From NCBI GenBank assembly GCA_029210205.1, contig JARGOD010000011.1, positions 1 to 64,000 on the forward strand: 64,000 nt of DNA, read 5' to 3'. Below the pieces are notes generated by a model. The model was not told where the DNA came from. It searched no databases and saw only the letters and a program-made list of their open reading frames with translations. The translations under genes and the position numbers were made by a program. Source of the DNA: Verrucomicrobiales bacterium. Its GTDB lineage: Bacteria; Verrucomicrobiota; Verrucomicrobiia; Verrucomicrobiales; DEV007. Within the stretch, counting starts at the first letter, position 1; the number at the start of each line of letters is the position of its first letter. Of the stretch, positions 7,475-15,249 are shown in pieces.

Positions 7475-8554
7475 ATGAGCGATCACATCAGACTGCATAT
7501 TCCGGGACCCGTCGAGGTCTCGCCGGGAACCTACGAAGCGATGGCTGCCCCCATGATCGGGCACCGCAGCAAGGACTTCGTGAATCTTTACGACGACGTC
7601 CATCCTCGTCTCCAGTCTCTCATGGGCACGACGCAGCCCGTTTTTCTTTCCACTTCGTCTGCCTGGGGTGTCATGGAGGGTGCGATCCGCAACCTTGTGA
7701 ACAAAAAGGTGCTCTGCTGCTGCTCCGGTGCATTCTCCGACAAATGGGTCGATGTCGCGGTACGCTGTGGGAAAAATGCCGAAGCTCTTCAGTATGACTG
7801 GGGAACTCCCGTCGATCCCGCCGACGTCGATGCAAAGCTCACGACCGGTGAGTTTGATGTCGTCACTTTCATCCACAACGAGACCTCGACCGGAGTCATG
7901 AACCCCCTCGCCGAAGTCGCTGCGGTCGTGAACAAATATGACGATGTTCTTCTCGTGACCGACACCGTTTCCAGTTTCACGGTCGTCCCGATTGAGTTCG
8001 ATAAGCTCGGAATCGATGTCCTCCTCACCGGTAGCCAGAAGGCCTTCGCCCTCCCTCCCGGCCTCGCGATTTTCAGCGTCTCTGAAGCCGCATTCGAACG
8101 CGCCGCGGCAATGGAAGACCGTGGCTACTATTTTGACTTCATCGAGTTTCAAAAGAATCAGGCGAAATCAATGACGCCGAGCACACCCTGCATTGCGACG
8201 ATCTACGGACTCCGCCACCAGCTCGACGTGATCTTCGAAGAAGGCGTCGAAAACCGCTTCGCCCGCCATGAGAAGCTCAACAACACAGTCCACGACTGGG
8301 TCCGAGCGAACGGCTTCGACTTTTTCGCCCCGGAAGGCTTCCGCTCCAAGTCGCTGACCTGCCTCGCAAACAACAAAGGTATCGACGTGGCGCAGCTTCA
8401 AAAAATCATGCGCGAAGATCACGCCATGGCCATCGACGGTGGCTACGGCAAGATCAAAGGCACGACCTTCAGACTCTCCAACATGGGCGACGAAACCGAG
8501 GAGACAATTGGGAACCTCCTGAGCGCCCTCGACGATTCGCTCGCGAAGCTCTAG
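7475..8554 (+). CDS. Class V PLP-dependent aminotransferase (alanine/serine-glyoxylate type)
   Basis: The 359-residue protein is a fold-type I, class V aminotransferase. It opens with 'HIPGPVEVSPGTYEAMAAPMIGHRSKDF', which matches the LxxPGPTxV...HR start of the alanine-glyoxylate/serine-pyruvate group. The PLP lysine lies in 'LLTGSQKAFALPPGLA' (about K189), and 'LLVTDTVSSFTVVPIEFD' holds the Asp that binds the pyridine nitrogen. 'HNETSTGVMNP' is the family's conserved stretch. Related enzymes in bacteria lacking canonical SerC are thought to act as phosphoserine aminotransferases, so a role in serine synthesis is possible but unproven. trpF follows after a hairpin repeat. Confidence 0.88.
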   Translation: MSDHIRLHIPGPVEVSPGTYEAMAAPMIGHRSKDFVNLYDDVHPRLQSLMGTTQPVFLSTSSAWGVMEGAIRNLVNKKVLCCCSGAFSDKWVDVAVRCGKNAEALQYDWGTPVDPADVDAKLTTGEFDVVTFIHNETSTGVMNPLAEVAAVVNKYDDVLLVTDTVSSFTVVPIEFDKLGIDVLLTGSQKAFALPPGLAIFSVSEAAFERAAAMEDRGYYFDFIEFQKNQAKSMTPSTPCIATIYGLRHQLDVIFEEGVENRFARHEKLNNTVHDWVRANGFDFFAPEGFRSKSLTCLANNKGIDVAQLQKIMREDHAMAIDGGYGKIKGTTFRLSNMGDETEETIGNLLSALDDSLAKL

Positions 8555-8562
8555 ATTTCTCC

Positions 8563-8628
8563 CGTAGCAGCGAGCGTGAGCGAGCAGATCGATCAGGCAA
8601 CGGCTGCTCTCTCACCTTCGCTGCTACG
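8563..8628. repeat. REP-like inverted repeat directly before trpF
   Basis: Two 25-base arms, CGTAGCAGCGAGCGTGAGCG... at 8563-8587 and its near complement at 8604-8628, pair with three mismatches around a 16-base loop. The right arm ends on the base immediately before the trpF ATG. There is no Shine-Dalgarno-like sequence outside the arm. It may be a REP-type extragenic palindrome, a partial terminator for the upstream gene, or a structure that limits trpF translation. Confidence 0.75.
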
Positions 8629-9288
8629 ATGAACCCTCTCTTTCGACACGACCTCAACCGCACTGCGGTCAAGATCTGTGGGATCACTACGGGCGATCAG
8701 GCATCCGCGATCATTGAACTGGGAGCCGACGCTCTTGGCATCAATTTCTGGCCGGAATCAAAACGCTACATCGCACTGCCGGAAGCTCTCCCATGGCTTC
8801 TCGATCTCACCGGAACGGTCCCGCGTGTCGCGGTGACCGTCAACGCGACCGACGAGGAGCTGCTCGCCATCTACGAATCTGGCGGGATTGATTTCATCCA
8901 GCTTCACGGCGATGAGACACCTGACAGGGTTAGCTCATTGACCCAACAGGGTTTACCCGTCTTTAAAGCGATGGGCGTGAAAGACCGCGCCATGCTCGAA
9001 AGTGCCGCCGACTACGAATCCCCGACTCTCCTCCTCGACGCCTACGCTCCCACCGAATACGGCGGCAGTGGTGAAATGATGGATTGGTCGCTGGGTGCGA
9101 AAGCGGTCGGGCAATGGCCTGATCGCCAGATTATTCTTGCCGGCGGCCTCAAACCCGACAACGTCGCCGAGGCGGTTCGTCAGGTCCACCCCGTCGGTGT
9201 CGATGTCGCGAGCGGAGTCGAATCCTCCCCCGGCGTGAAGGATCTCGATTTGGTGAAAGCGTTTCTCGAAGCGGCTCGATCTACCTGA
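8629..9288 (+). CDS. trpF: Phosphoribosylanthranilate isomerase
   Basis: TrpF catalyses the Amadori rearrangement of N-(5-phosphoribosyl)anthranilate to CdRP, the third step from anthranilate in tryptophan synthesis. The 219-residue protein is a single TIM barrel. The catalytic Cys is in 'VKICGITTGDQA' near residue 17, and the general-acid Asp is in 'LLLDAY'. 'GINFWPESKRYI', 'IQLHGDE' and 'ILAGGLKPDNVAEAV' are family motifs, and 'GVDVASGVESSPGVKD' forms the phosphate-binding end. No other trp gene is in the window, so the pathway is dispersed. The stop is separated by a single base from the stop of the convergent U32 gene. Confidence 0.95.
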   Translation: MNPLFRHDLNRTAVKICGITTGDQASAIIELGADALGINFWPESKRYIALPEALPWLLDLTGTVPRVAVTVNATDEELLAIYESGGIDFIQLHGDETPDRVSSLTQQGLPVFKAMGVKDRAMLESAADYESPTLLLDAYAPTEYGGSGEMMDWSLGAKAVGQWPDRQIILAGGLKPDNVAEAVRQVHPVGVDVASGVESSPGVKDLDLVKAFLEAARST

Positions 9289-9289
9289 C

Positions 9290-11731
9290 TCACTGGGCTT
9301 CAAGAGTGCCCTCAACGACACCAAGACGCGATTCTACCTTCAATTGTTCGAGAAGGTCGGCTCCACTTTCTCCTTCGATCACGGAACGGTAGGAAGCAAT
9401 GATTCCGGTCGTTTCAAGCGCTGACTCCTGCAAGAGTTCGACTCGATAGAGTCGAAGCCCGGATTCCTGAAGCGGCTCGAAAAATCGTGCTCCGCTTTGA
9501 GCCCGTCCGTTGAAAAGCGTGTTCCGGCATCCCACATCCGCCTTTAGCGGATGTAGTTGTCCAACGCGGTCACGAAGTTGGACTTCGTGCTTGTCGCAGG
9601 GGCGACCGCAGTTCGTGACGTCAGTGCCTTCACTGAGGAAGGTGCAGAAAACGCAGTGCTCCATATGAAACATCGGCATGTGCTGGTGGAGGGTCAGCTC
9701 GAACCATTCCGGCGGCGCGGCTTGGAGGAGATCGAGGACTTGCTCGATGTTGAGGTCGTAGGAGATTGTGAGGTTTTCCATCCCCTGCTCCATGAGTCGG
9801 TCGGCACTGATCGGGTTGGCAATGTTGAGCGAAAAATCCCCGACCATTTTCAAGTCGGGATGATTTCGAAAATGTTTCACTCCGCCGAGATTGCGCACGA
9901 GAATCCCGTCCGGCTTCGCTTTTTCGACGACGCGGAAGAGTCCGGTTTCGCCTGCTTTCTGGATGCGTGGCGTCGCGAGAAATAGTTTCGTGTCAGGACT
10001 GTCGGAGCGAATCCTCTCGACGACTGTCCGGTAACGACGCACATCTTCGAGATCGACGTAGAGGGTTTCGATCCCGCTCTCAATCGCAGCTCCGATCTGT
10101 TCTTCGGTTCGGCAAAGAACACGCAGTTCGGCTTCTTCTGAACTCGCAGGATTTCGCTTTGGAAGCAAGTCCTCCACCGTGACGGCGGTGACGCGGCGAT
10201 GCTGGAGCGTCGATTCGGTCTTGAGGTCGAGCTGCTCGACGACGGCGCGGCGCATCCGATTCAGCTCACTCGCAGGACACATCGGCTCCCCTTCCAAGGT
10301 GAGCGTCAGCGTCTTGAGTTCATAGGCGGTGTTCCCGAGACGTCCCAATTGCTTCTCCAAATACTCTTGCGAAACGGGTCGTTTCTCCGCTGCCTCAAGC
10401 GGGAAGGTCGAAATAACTTCAATTCCATGAGTCTCATCACGCAGAACCATCGGCTTTCCGACGGAGGCCAGGATGCTCCAACTCAGCCCTGTCTTGCGGC
10501 CCTGAATATGTTCGCGCTTCCAGGTGCTTTGCAGCGAGGAATTCAGGGCCGGATCATCGGTTTTCCAGATCCGGTCCCCGACGGCCAGTTGATCGAATTT
10601 GATTCGGTCCCACTGAAAGGTGAGGCGGCGCTTCACGACCTCGTAAATCCGGCCGCCCTGCTCACGGTCGGTGTTCCCCCCGTTGTCAAAAGCGACGCCG
10701 TCTCCCTTTTTTATTTCCGAATCACCATCGACCTCAACCCAGTCCTTGCCGACTGCGGTGATGCGCCCGACGAAGGCACCGCGCTTCTTGCCAAAACGAG
10801 CGTGGACAAGCTTTTTGTTATCGATTCCCTTGAGCCAACCAGTCGAGAGTCCGCGTGAAAACGCCATCTCGAGTTCGTAATGATCCTCCGGGGTCGAGAC
10901 TTCGAGCTCACCCGCGTGCGCGGCATCGATCGCTTTGCGGTAGGCACGGGTCACGGCAGCGACATACTCGGGCGTCTTGAGCCGGCCCTCGATTTTGAAA
11001 CTGACGACGCCAAGGCGGATCAGCTCCGGAATCTGATCAATCCCCGCGAGATCCTGCGGCGAAAGGAGATATTTCTGGTCGCCCATCTCCATCGTTTTGC
11101 CATCGACGACGAGCTCATAGGGCATGCGACAGGCCTGGGCGCACTCACCTCGATTGGCGCTGCGCTGACCGAGGGATTCACTCGTGAGACATTGCCCGGA
11201 GTAGGCGACGCAGAGAGCCCCATGAACGAAAGTTTCGAGTTCTACAGCATCGGGCTCATTCGCATGAAAAAGTCGAATCTCGCTGAGAGAATTTTCGCGG
11301 GCGATAACAGCACGGTCGAGGATGAAGAGTTCATCTGCGAAGGCGAGCGCTTCGGGGGAGGTGATCGTCATCTGAGTCGACGCGTGGACATGCAAATCGG
11401 GCACCATCGCGCGGGCCATTGTCGCGAGTCCGAGATCCTGCACGATGATCGCATCGACGCCCGCTTCGCTGAGAAGCCGCAACTGTTCGGCCGCCGCTTC
11501 CAACTCAGAGGGAAAAACGAGGACGTTAAAAGCGACAAAACCCCGGACTCCGTGCTCGTGGAGGAAACGCATCAGCTCCGGAAGATCCTCCGGCGTGAAA
11601 TTGTCTGCCCGGATCCGCGCATTGAACTTCGGCATTCCGAAATAGATCGCATCGGCACCGTTCGCGACAGCGGCACGGGCGCACTCCCAGTTTCCGGCGG
11701 GTGCGAGCAGTTCTGTATTTCGAGGAGGCAT
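9290..11731 (-). CDS. U32 family peptidase-like protein (long form with DUF3656)
   Basis: At 813 residues this is the long form of the U32 ('collagenase-like') family. N-terminal hallmarks are 'ELLAPAGNWECARAAVANGADAIYFG', 'GVRGFVAFNVLVF', and the Cys-rich core 'SGQCLTSESLGQRSANRGECAQACRMPYEL'. 'YLLSPQDLAGIDQIPELIRLGVVSFKIEGRLKTPEYVAAV' completes that core. The middle is the DUF3656-like beta-rich region. A C-terminal half has more Cys ('HMEHCVFCTFLSEGTDVTNCGRPCDKH'). Some U32 members, such as E. coli RlhA, are not proteases but hydroxylate 23S rRNA C2501, and TrhP modifies tRNA. The conserved Cys set here fits an RNA-hydroxylation role better than proteolysis, but this is inference. The gene is probably monocistronic. 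Confidence 0.88.
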   Translation of the reverse strand: MPPRNTELLAPAGNWECARAAVANGADAIYFGMPKFNARIRADNFTPEDLPELMRFLHEHGVRGFVAFNVLVFPSELEAAAEQLRLLSEAGVDAIIVQDLGLATMARAMVPDLHVHASTQMTITSPEALAFADELFILDRAVIARENSLSEIRLFHANEPDAVELETFVHGALCVAYSGQCLTSESLGQRSANRGECAQACRMPYELVVDGKTMEMGDQKYLLSPQDLAGIDQIPELIRLGVVSFKIEGRLKTPEYVAAVTRAYRKAIDAAHAGELEVSTPEDHYELEMAFSRGLSTGWLKGIDNKKLVHARFGKKRGAFVGRITAVGKDWVEVDGDSEIKKGDGVAFDNGGNTDREQGGRIYEVVKRRLTFQWDRIKFDQLAVGDRIWKTDDPALNSSLQSTWKREHIQGRKTGLSWSILASVGKPMVLRDETHGIEVISTFPLEAAEKRPVSQEYLEKQLGRLGNTAYELKTLTLTLEGEPMCPASELNRMRRAVVEQLDLKTESTLQHRRVTAVTVEDLLPKRNPASSEEAELRVLCRTEEQIGAAIESGIETLYVDLEDVRRYRTVVERIRSDSPDTKLFLATPRIQKAGETGLFRVVEKAKPDGILVRNLGGVKHFRNHPDLKMVGDFSLNIANPISADRLMEQGMENLTISYDLNIEQVLDLLQAAPPEWFELTLHQHMPMFHMEHCVFCTFLSEGTDVTNCGRPCDKHEVQLRDRVGQLHPLKADVGCRNTLFNGRAQSGARFFEPLQESGLRLYRVELLQESALETTGIIASYRSVIEGESGADLLEQLKVESRLGVVEGTLEAQ

Positions 11732-11799
11732 CGCGCAACTCTATCACAGGGGGCAGTCTTCTCCTCTTGAAACTTGAGTCACGAACGGGAGACTAAGCC

Positions 11800-12396
11800 A
11801 TGACCAGTTCCCTCATTGTCGCGACCCACAATGCTCACAAAACCGGCGAGATGCGGGCGATTCTCGGCGACCTCTTTGACGCCATCGAAGATCTCGCTGC
11901 GATACCCGGCCTCGTTCCGCCGGAGGAAAACGGGAGCACCTTCGCAGAGAACTCGGCGATCAAAGCACTCGCGGCGGCGAAGGAGCGACCCGAAGCACTC
12001 ATCATCGCCGATGACTCCGGATTGGAAGTCGATGCGCTCGACGGAGCGCCGGGAATTTATTCCTCCCGGTTCGCCGGAGCAGACGCGACCGATGCCTCGA
12101 ACCGGGAAAAGTTGATCGTTGATCTCAAAGGCATCCCCGCTCCGAGAACGGCACGATTCCGCTGTGTCGTCACGGTCGCGCAGAAGAGTGAGGTCCTCGC
12201 AACTTTCGACGGAACCGTCGAGGGATCAATCGCGACAGAGATGAGCGGCGAAGGAGGATTCGGTTACGATCCACTCTTCATTCCCGAAGGCTATGACAAT
12301 TCCTTTGGCGAGTTGTCCGAAGAAATCAAAAACGGAATGAGCCACCGGGGAAGGGCGTTGGCAAAATTTCGGGAATGGCGAAGCGAACACTCTTAA
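11800..12396 (+). CDS. rdgB: Non-canonical purine NTP pyrophosphatase (RdgB/HAM1)
   Basis: This house-cleaning enzyme hydrolyses dITP, ITP and XTP to monophosphates and keeps deaminated purines out of DNA and RNA. The 198 residues contain all family motifs: 'IVATHNAHKTGEM' at the start (the usual T/S-x-N-x-x-K), 'ENSAIKALAAA', 'IIADDSGLEVDALDGAPGIYSSRFAG', 'GEGGFGYDPLFIPEG' and 'SHRGRALAKF' at the end. It is divergent from the U32 gene (68 bp between starts) and converges with xthA, whose stop lies 11 bp away. It thus neighbours another nucleic-acid maintenance gene. Confidence 0.95.
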   Translation: MTSSLIVATHNAHKTGEMRAILGDLFDAIEDLAAIPGLVPPEENGSTFAENSAIKALAAAKERPEALIIADDSGLEVDALDGAPGIYSSRFAGADATDASNREKLIVDLKGIPAPRTARFRCVVTVAQKSEVLATFDGTVEGSIATEMSGEGGFGYDPLFIPEGYDNSFGELSEEIKNGMSHRGRALAKFREWRSEHS

Positions 12397-12407
12397 CATT
12401 TTCTAGT

Positions 12408-13166
12408 TCAGCTCAGCTCAATTTGAACCGGACAATGATCCGAGCCCATCACTTCGGGGAGAATCACGGATGACTGCACGCGATCCAAAAACGGCTCGGA
12501 AACGCAGAAATAGTCAATGCGCCAGCCGACATTCTTCGCACGCGCTCCACCTCGATAGCTCCACCAGCTATAGTGGTCGGGCTCGTCTGGGTGGAAGTGG
12601 CGAAAAGTATCGACAAATCCAGCCGCGACAATGTCATCGAACCCGGCACGCTCTTCGTCGGAAAACCCGGCGCTCTTCCGATTGTTCTTCGGACGGGCAA
12701 GATCGATCTCCTGATGCGCGACATTGAGGTCCCCGGCAAAAACGACGGGTTTCGATTTTTCGAGGCTTTTCACGTGGTCGAGAAAAGCAGCATTCCATTC
12801 GATCCGATAAGGCAAACGCCGGAGCTCGTTCTGAGCATTCGGGGTGTAAACATTAACAACGAAAAAGTCATCAAACTCGAGGGTGAGGACGCGCCCCTCC
12901 TGATCGTGCTCGTGGAGCCCCAATCCCGCGCTCACTGAGAGCGGCTCGATTTTGCTTAGTACGGCAACTCCGGAATAGCCTTTCTTCACCGCGTGGTTCC
13001 AACTCACATGCCAGCCGTTTGCTTCAAAGGGCTCATCGACCTGATCCCGCTCTGCCTTAACTTCCTGGAGGAGGAGAATATCGGGGTCATGCTCACTAAG
13101 GAACTCAATGAAGTTCTTTTTCAAGACCGCACGGATTCCATTCACATTCCAACTGATCAATTTCAT
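12408..13166 (-). CDS. xthA: Exodeoxyribonuclease III
   Basis: This is a member of the exonuclease-endonuclease-phosphatase superfamily, the major AP endonuclease and 3'-repair diesterase in base-excision repair. Motifs seen are 'MKLISWNVNGIRAVLKKNF' (metal-binding Asn), 'ILLQEVKAE' (catalytic Glu), 'GYSGVAVLSK', 'VVFAGDLNVAHQEIDLARP' (Asp and Asn) and the final 'GSDHCPVQIEL' (catalytic Asp-His). The length of about 252 residues is normal. The ORF track starts at a GTG two codons upstream; the ATG at 13166 is equally placed and matches the usual MKLISWNVNG start. It is transcribed away from the ABC operon that follows. Confidence 0.95.
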   Translation of the reverse strand: MKLISWNVNGIRAVLKKNFIEFLSEHDPDILLLQEVKAERDQVDEPFEANGWHVSWNHAVKKGYSGVAVLSKIEPLSVSAGLGLHEHDQEGRVLTLEFDDFFVVNVYTPNAQNELRRLPYRIEWNAAFLDHVKSLEKSKPVVFAGDLNVAHQEIDLARPKNNRKSAGFSDEERAGFDDIVAAGFVDTFRHFHPDEPDHYSWWSYRGGARAKNVGWRIDYFCVSEPFLDRVQSSVILPEVMGSDHCPVQIELS

Positions 13167-13372
13167 CGCCACTTTTAACGCAATAAGGGCTTACGCGCTG
13201 GCTTTACTATGTAAAGAGTTTTTCCTTGCGAATCGCTGTATCGGGCTGAGATAGACAACGCGCAAAAGCCCCCGAACTGATGCGGATTTCGTCCGCTCAA
13301 ATTTTGCGATTTTTTTCAAACAAATCAGCGAACCCAATTCGCTTCAAAGTCCAAACCAAAGCGGTTTCAGCA

Positions 13373-14323
13373 ATGATAGAAGTCGAAAATCTACACAAGC
13401 ACTTCGGTGCCAAGGTCGCCGTTGATGGAGTTTCCTTCACGGTGAAGAAAGGAGAAGTCCTCGGATTTCTCGGGCCCAACGGAGCCGGCAAGTCGACCAC
13501 GATGCGTATGGTCACCGGATTCCTTCCCGCTACCGAGGGCAGGATCTCCATCGGAGGAGCCGATATCGAGGAAAACGAAATCGCCGCCAAGGCCAAAATC
13601 GGCTACCTCCCGGAAGCCGCTCCGCTCTACTCGGACATGACAGTGGAGGACTTTCTGAAGTTCTCCGCCGAGTTGCGCGGCGTCCCTGCCGCTGAGCTTG
13701 ATGCCGCAGTCGACAAGGCCATCAAGACCACTTTCCTCGAGCCGGTGCGGCATCAGAGTGTCGACACGCTTTCCAAAGGGTACCGCCACCGCACCTGCTT
13801 CGCCCAATCCATCATCCATGATCCGGAGGTGCTGATTCTCGACGAGCCGACCGACGGCCTCGATCCCAATCAGAAACACGAAGTGCGACAACTCATCAAG
13901 CGCATGGGTGAGACGAAGGCGATTATCTTCTCCACGCACATTCTCGAAGAGGTCGAAGCCTCCTGCACCCGGGCGATCATCATCGACCGCGGCCGCGTCA
14001 TTGCCGACGGGACTCCGGACGAACTGAAAGCGAAATCCAGAAACGCGGGCTCGACCATCCTCACCGTCTCCGGCCTCGCCGGGAGCGGAATCCAGGCGGA
14101 ACTGGAGAAGCTGAGTGAGGCATCCTCAGTCGAAGTCCTCGAGTCCGGCGACGACAATCTCAAAGCCCGCATTCTCCCGGCCAAAGGCAAGGCCGGCGAG
14201 CTGAGTTCAGCCATCTATCGGCTCTGCAAAGAGAAGGACCTCAACGTTTCCGAGCTCCGGATTGATGAGGGCCGTCTCGACGAACTCTTCCGTGAAATCA
14301 CCAAGACCGACTCCGAAGCCTGA
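13373..14323 (+). CDS. ABC transporter ATP-binding protein (GldA-like)
   Basis: This is the first gene of a four-gene operon (ATPase, permease, GldG-like, DUF4340). The protein of about 316 residues starts at ATG 13373 ('MIEVENLHKHFG'); the track extends 31 codons upstream into non-coding sequence. It has Walker A 'GPNGAGKST', Q-loop 'GYLPEAAPLYSDMT', an unusual signature 'LSKGYRHRTCFAQSI', Walker B 'VLILDEPTDGLDP' and H-loop 'IFSTHILEE'. A C-terminal domain of about 100 residues ends in 'SELRIDEGRLDELFREIT'. In Bacteroidetes GldA/F/G are needed for gliding, but homologues are widespread in non-gliders, where the role and substrate are unknown. Confidence 0.9.
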   Translation: MIEVENLHKHFGAKVAVDGVSFTVKKGEVLGFLGPNGAGKSTTMRMVTGFLPATEGRISIGGADIEENEIAAKAKIGYLPEAAPLYSDMTVEDFLKFSAELRGVPAAELDAAVDKAIKTTFLEPVRHQSVDTLSKGYRHRTCFAQSIIHDPEVLILDEPTDGLDPNQKHEVRQLIKRMGETKAIIFSTHILEEVEASCTRAIIIDRGRVIADGTPDELKAKSRNAGSTILTVSGLAGSGIQAELEKLSEASSVEVLESGDDNLKARILPAKGKAGELSSAIYRLCKEKDLNVSELRIDEGRLDELFREITKTDSEA

Positions 14324-14364
14324 GCGGATTTTCCCCACCTTCACTGACTCACCCATTTTAAGAC

Positions 14365-15207
14365 ATGTTGGATGCCCTTAAAACCTTGATCCTGGAATTC
14401 GCGATCCCCACGCTGGTGGTCTCCGCGATTTTCATTGCCATTCTCGTTTTCCTGCTTCCCCGGGAAGTTCGCACGATCTTCAAGCGGGAGCTGAAAAGCT
14501 ATTTCACCTCGCCGATCGCCTACGTTCTCTTTGTCGTTTTCCTCGGCATTTCGAACACGCTCTCGTTTTTCTTCACCGGGATTCTCGAAGGCGGAGAGGC
14601 GGACCTCTTCCTCCCCTATTTCCAATACCTTCCCTGGTATCTCGTCCTCATCGCTCCGGCGGTTGGAATGCGACTCTGGTCCGAAGAGCAGCGCCTCGGG
14701 ACGATGGAACTTCTCCTCACGATGCCGATTGCCCCTTGGCACGCCATCCTCGGAAAGTACCTCGCTGCAGCAGTCGTCCTCTTCGCGATGCTCGTACTTT
14801 CCTTCCCGATCGTGTGGACGATCAATTACCTCGGGGATCCGGATAATGGAGTGATCATGGCCGGATTTGTCGCGACGTTTTTCGTGGCGCTATGCTTTCT
14901 CGCTGTCACCTCGGTCGTCTCCGCGCTCACACGCAGCCAACTTGTCGCCCTACTCGTTTCAGTAACCATCTGCATGGTGCTTTGGCTCGGAGGCCTCCCA
15001 AACATCAGTGAGCTTCTCATGAACATGAAGGGCGGATGGCTTATCTTCTGGCCAGTCGTCAAACTCATTAACGTTGTCGGTCTGATGCCGCATTTTTCCG
15101 AGCTCGCCAAGGGTGTCCTCGGATTCCGCGACATCGTCTTCTTTCTCACTTTTATCGTTTTCTGCCTCTTTGCGACCTCAGTCGCGATCCGCCTTCGCAG
15201 AGCTTAA
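14365..15207 (+). CDS. ABC-2 type permease (GldF-like)
   Basis: The 280-residue membrane protein has six to seven hydrophobic segments. It has an extra N-terminal helix ('FAIPTLVVSAIFIAILVFLLP'), then the ABC-2 start 'VRTIFKRELKSYFTSPIAYVLFVVFLGI'. It continues with 'LAPAVGMRLWSEEQRLGTMELLLTMPI', a coupling-helix region typical of GldF-type permeases, and ends in a basic 'AIRLRRA'. It lies 41 bp after the ATPase gene and 42 bp before the GldG-like gene. With them it probably forms an inner-membrane exporter or mechanically coupled complex. 'RTIFKRELKSYFTSP' is a close match to the family and makes the assignment firm. Confidence 0.88.
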   Translation: MLDALKTLILEFAIPTLVVSAIFIAILVFLLPREVRTIFKRELKSYFTSPIAYVLFVVFLGISNTLSFFFTGILEGGEADLFLPYFQYLPWYLVLIAPAVGMRLWSEEQRLGTMELLLTMPIAPWHAILGKYLAAAVVLFAMLVLSFPIVWTINYLGDPDNGVIMAGFVATFFVALCFLAVTSVVSALTRSQLVALLVSVTICMVLWLGGLPNISELLMNMKGGWLIFWPVVKLINVVGLMPHFSELAKGVLGFRDIVFFLTFIVFCLFATSVAIRLRRA

Positions 15208-15249
15208 TCATTTCCCTTAGTTTCAAACTCAACAGCTTCCGATCATCCC

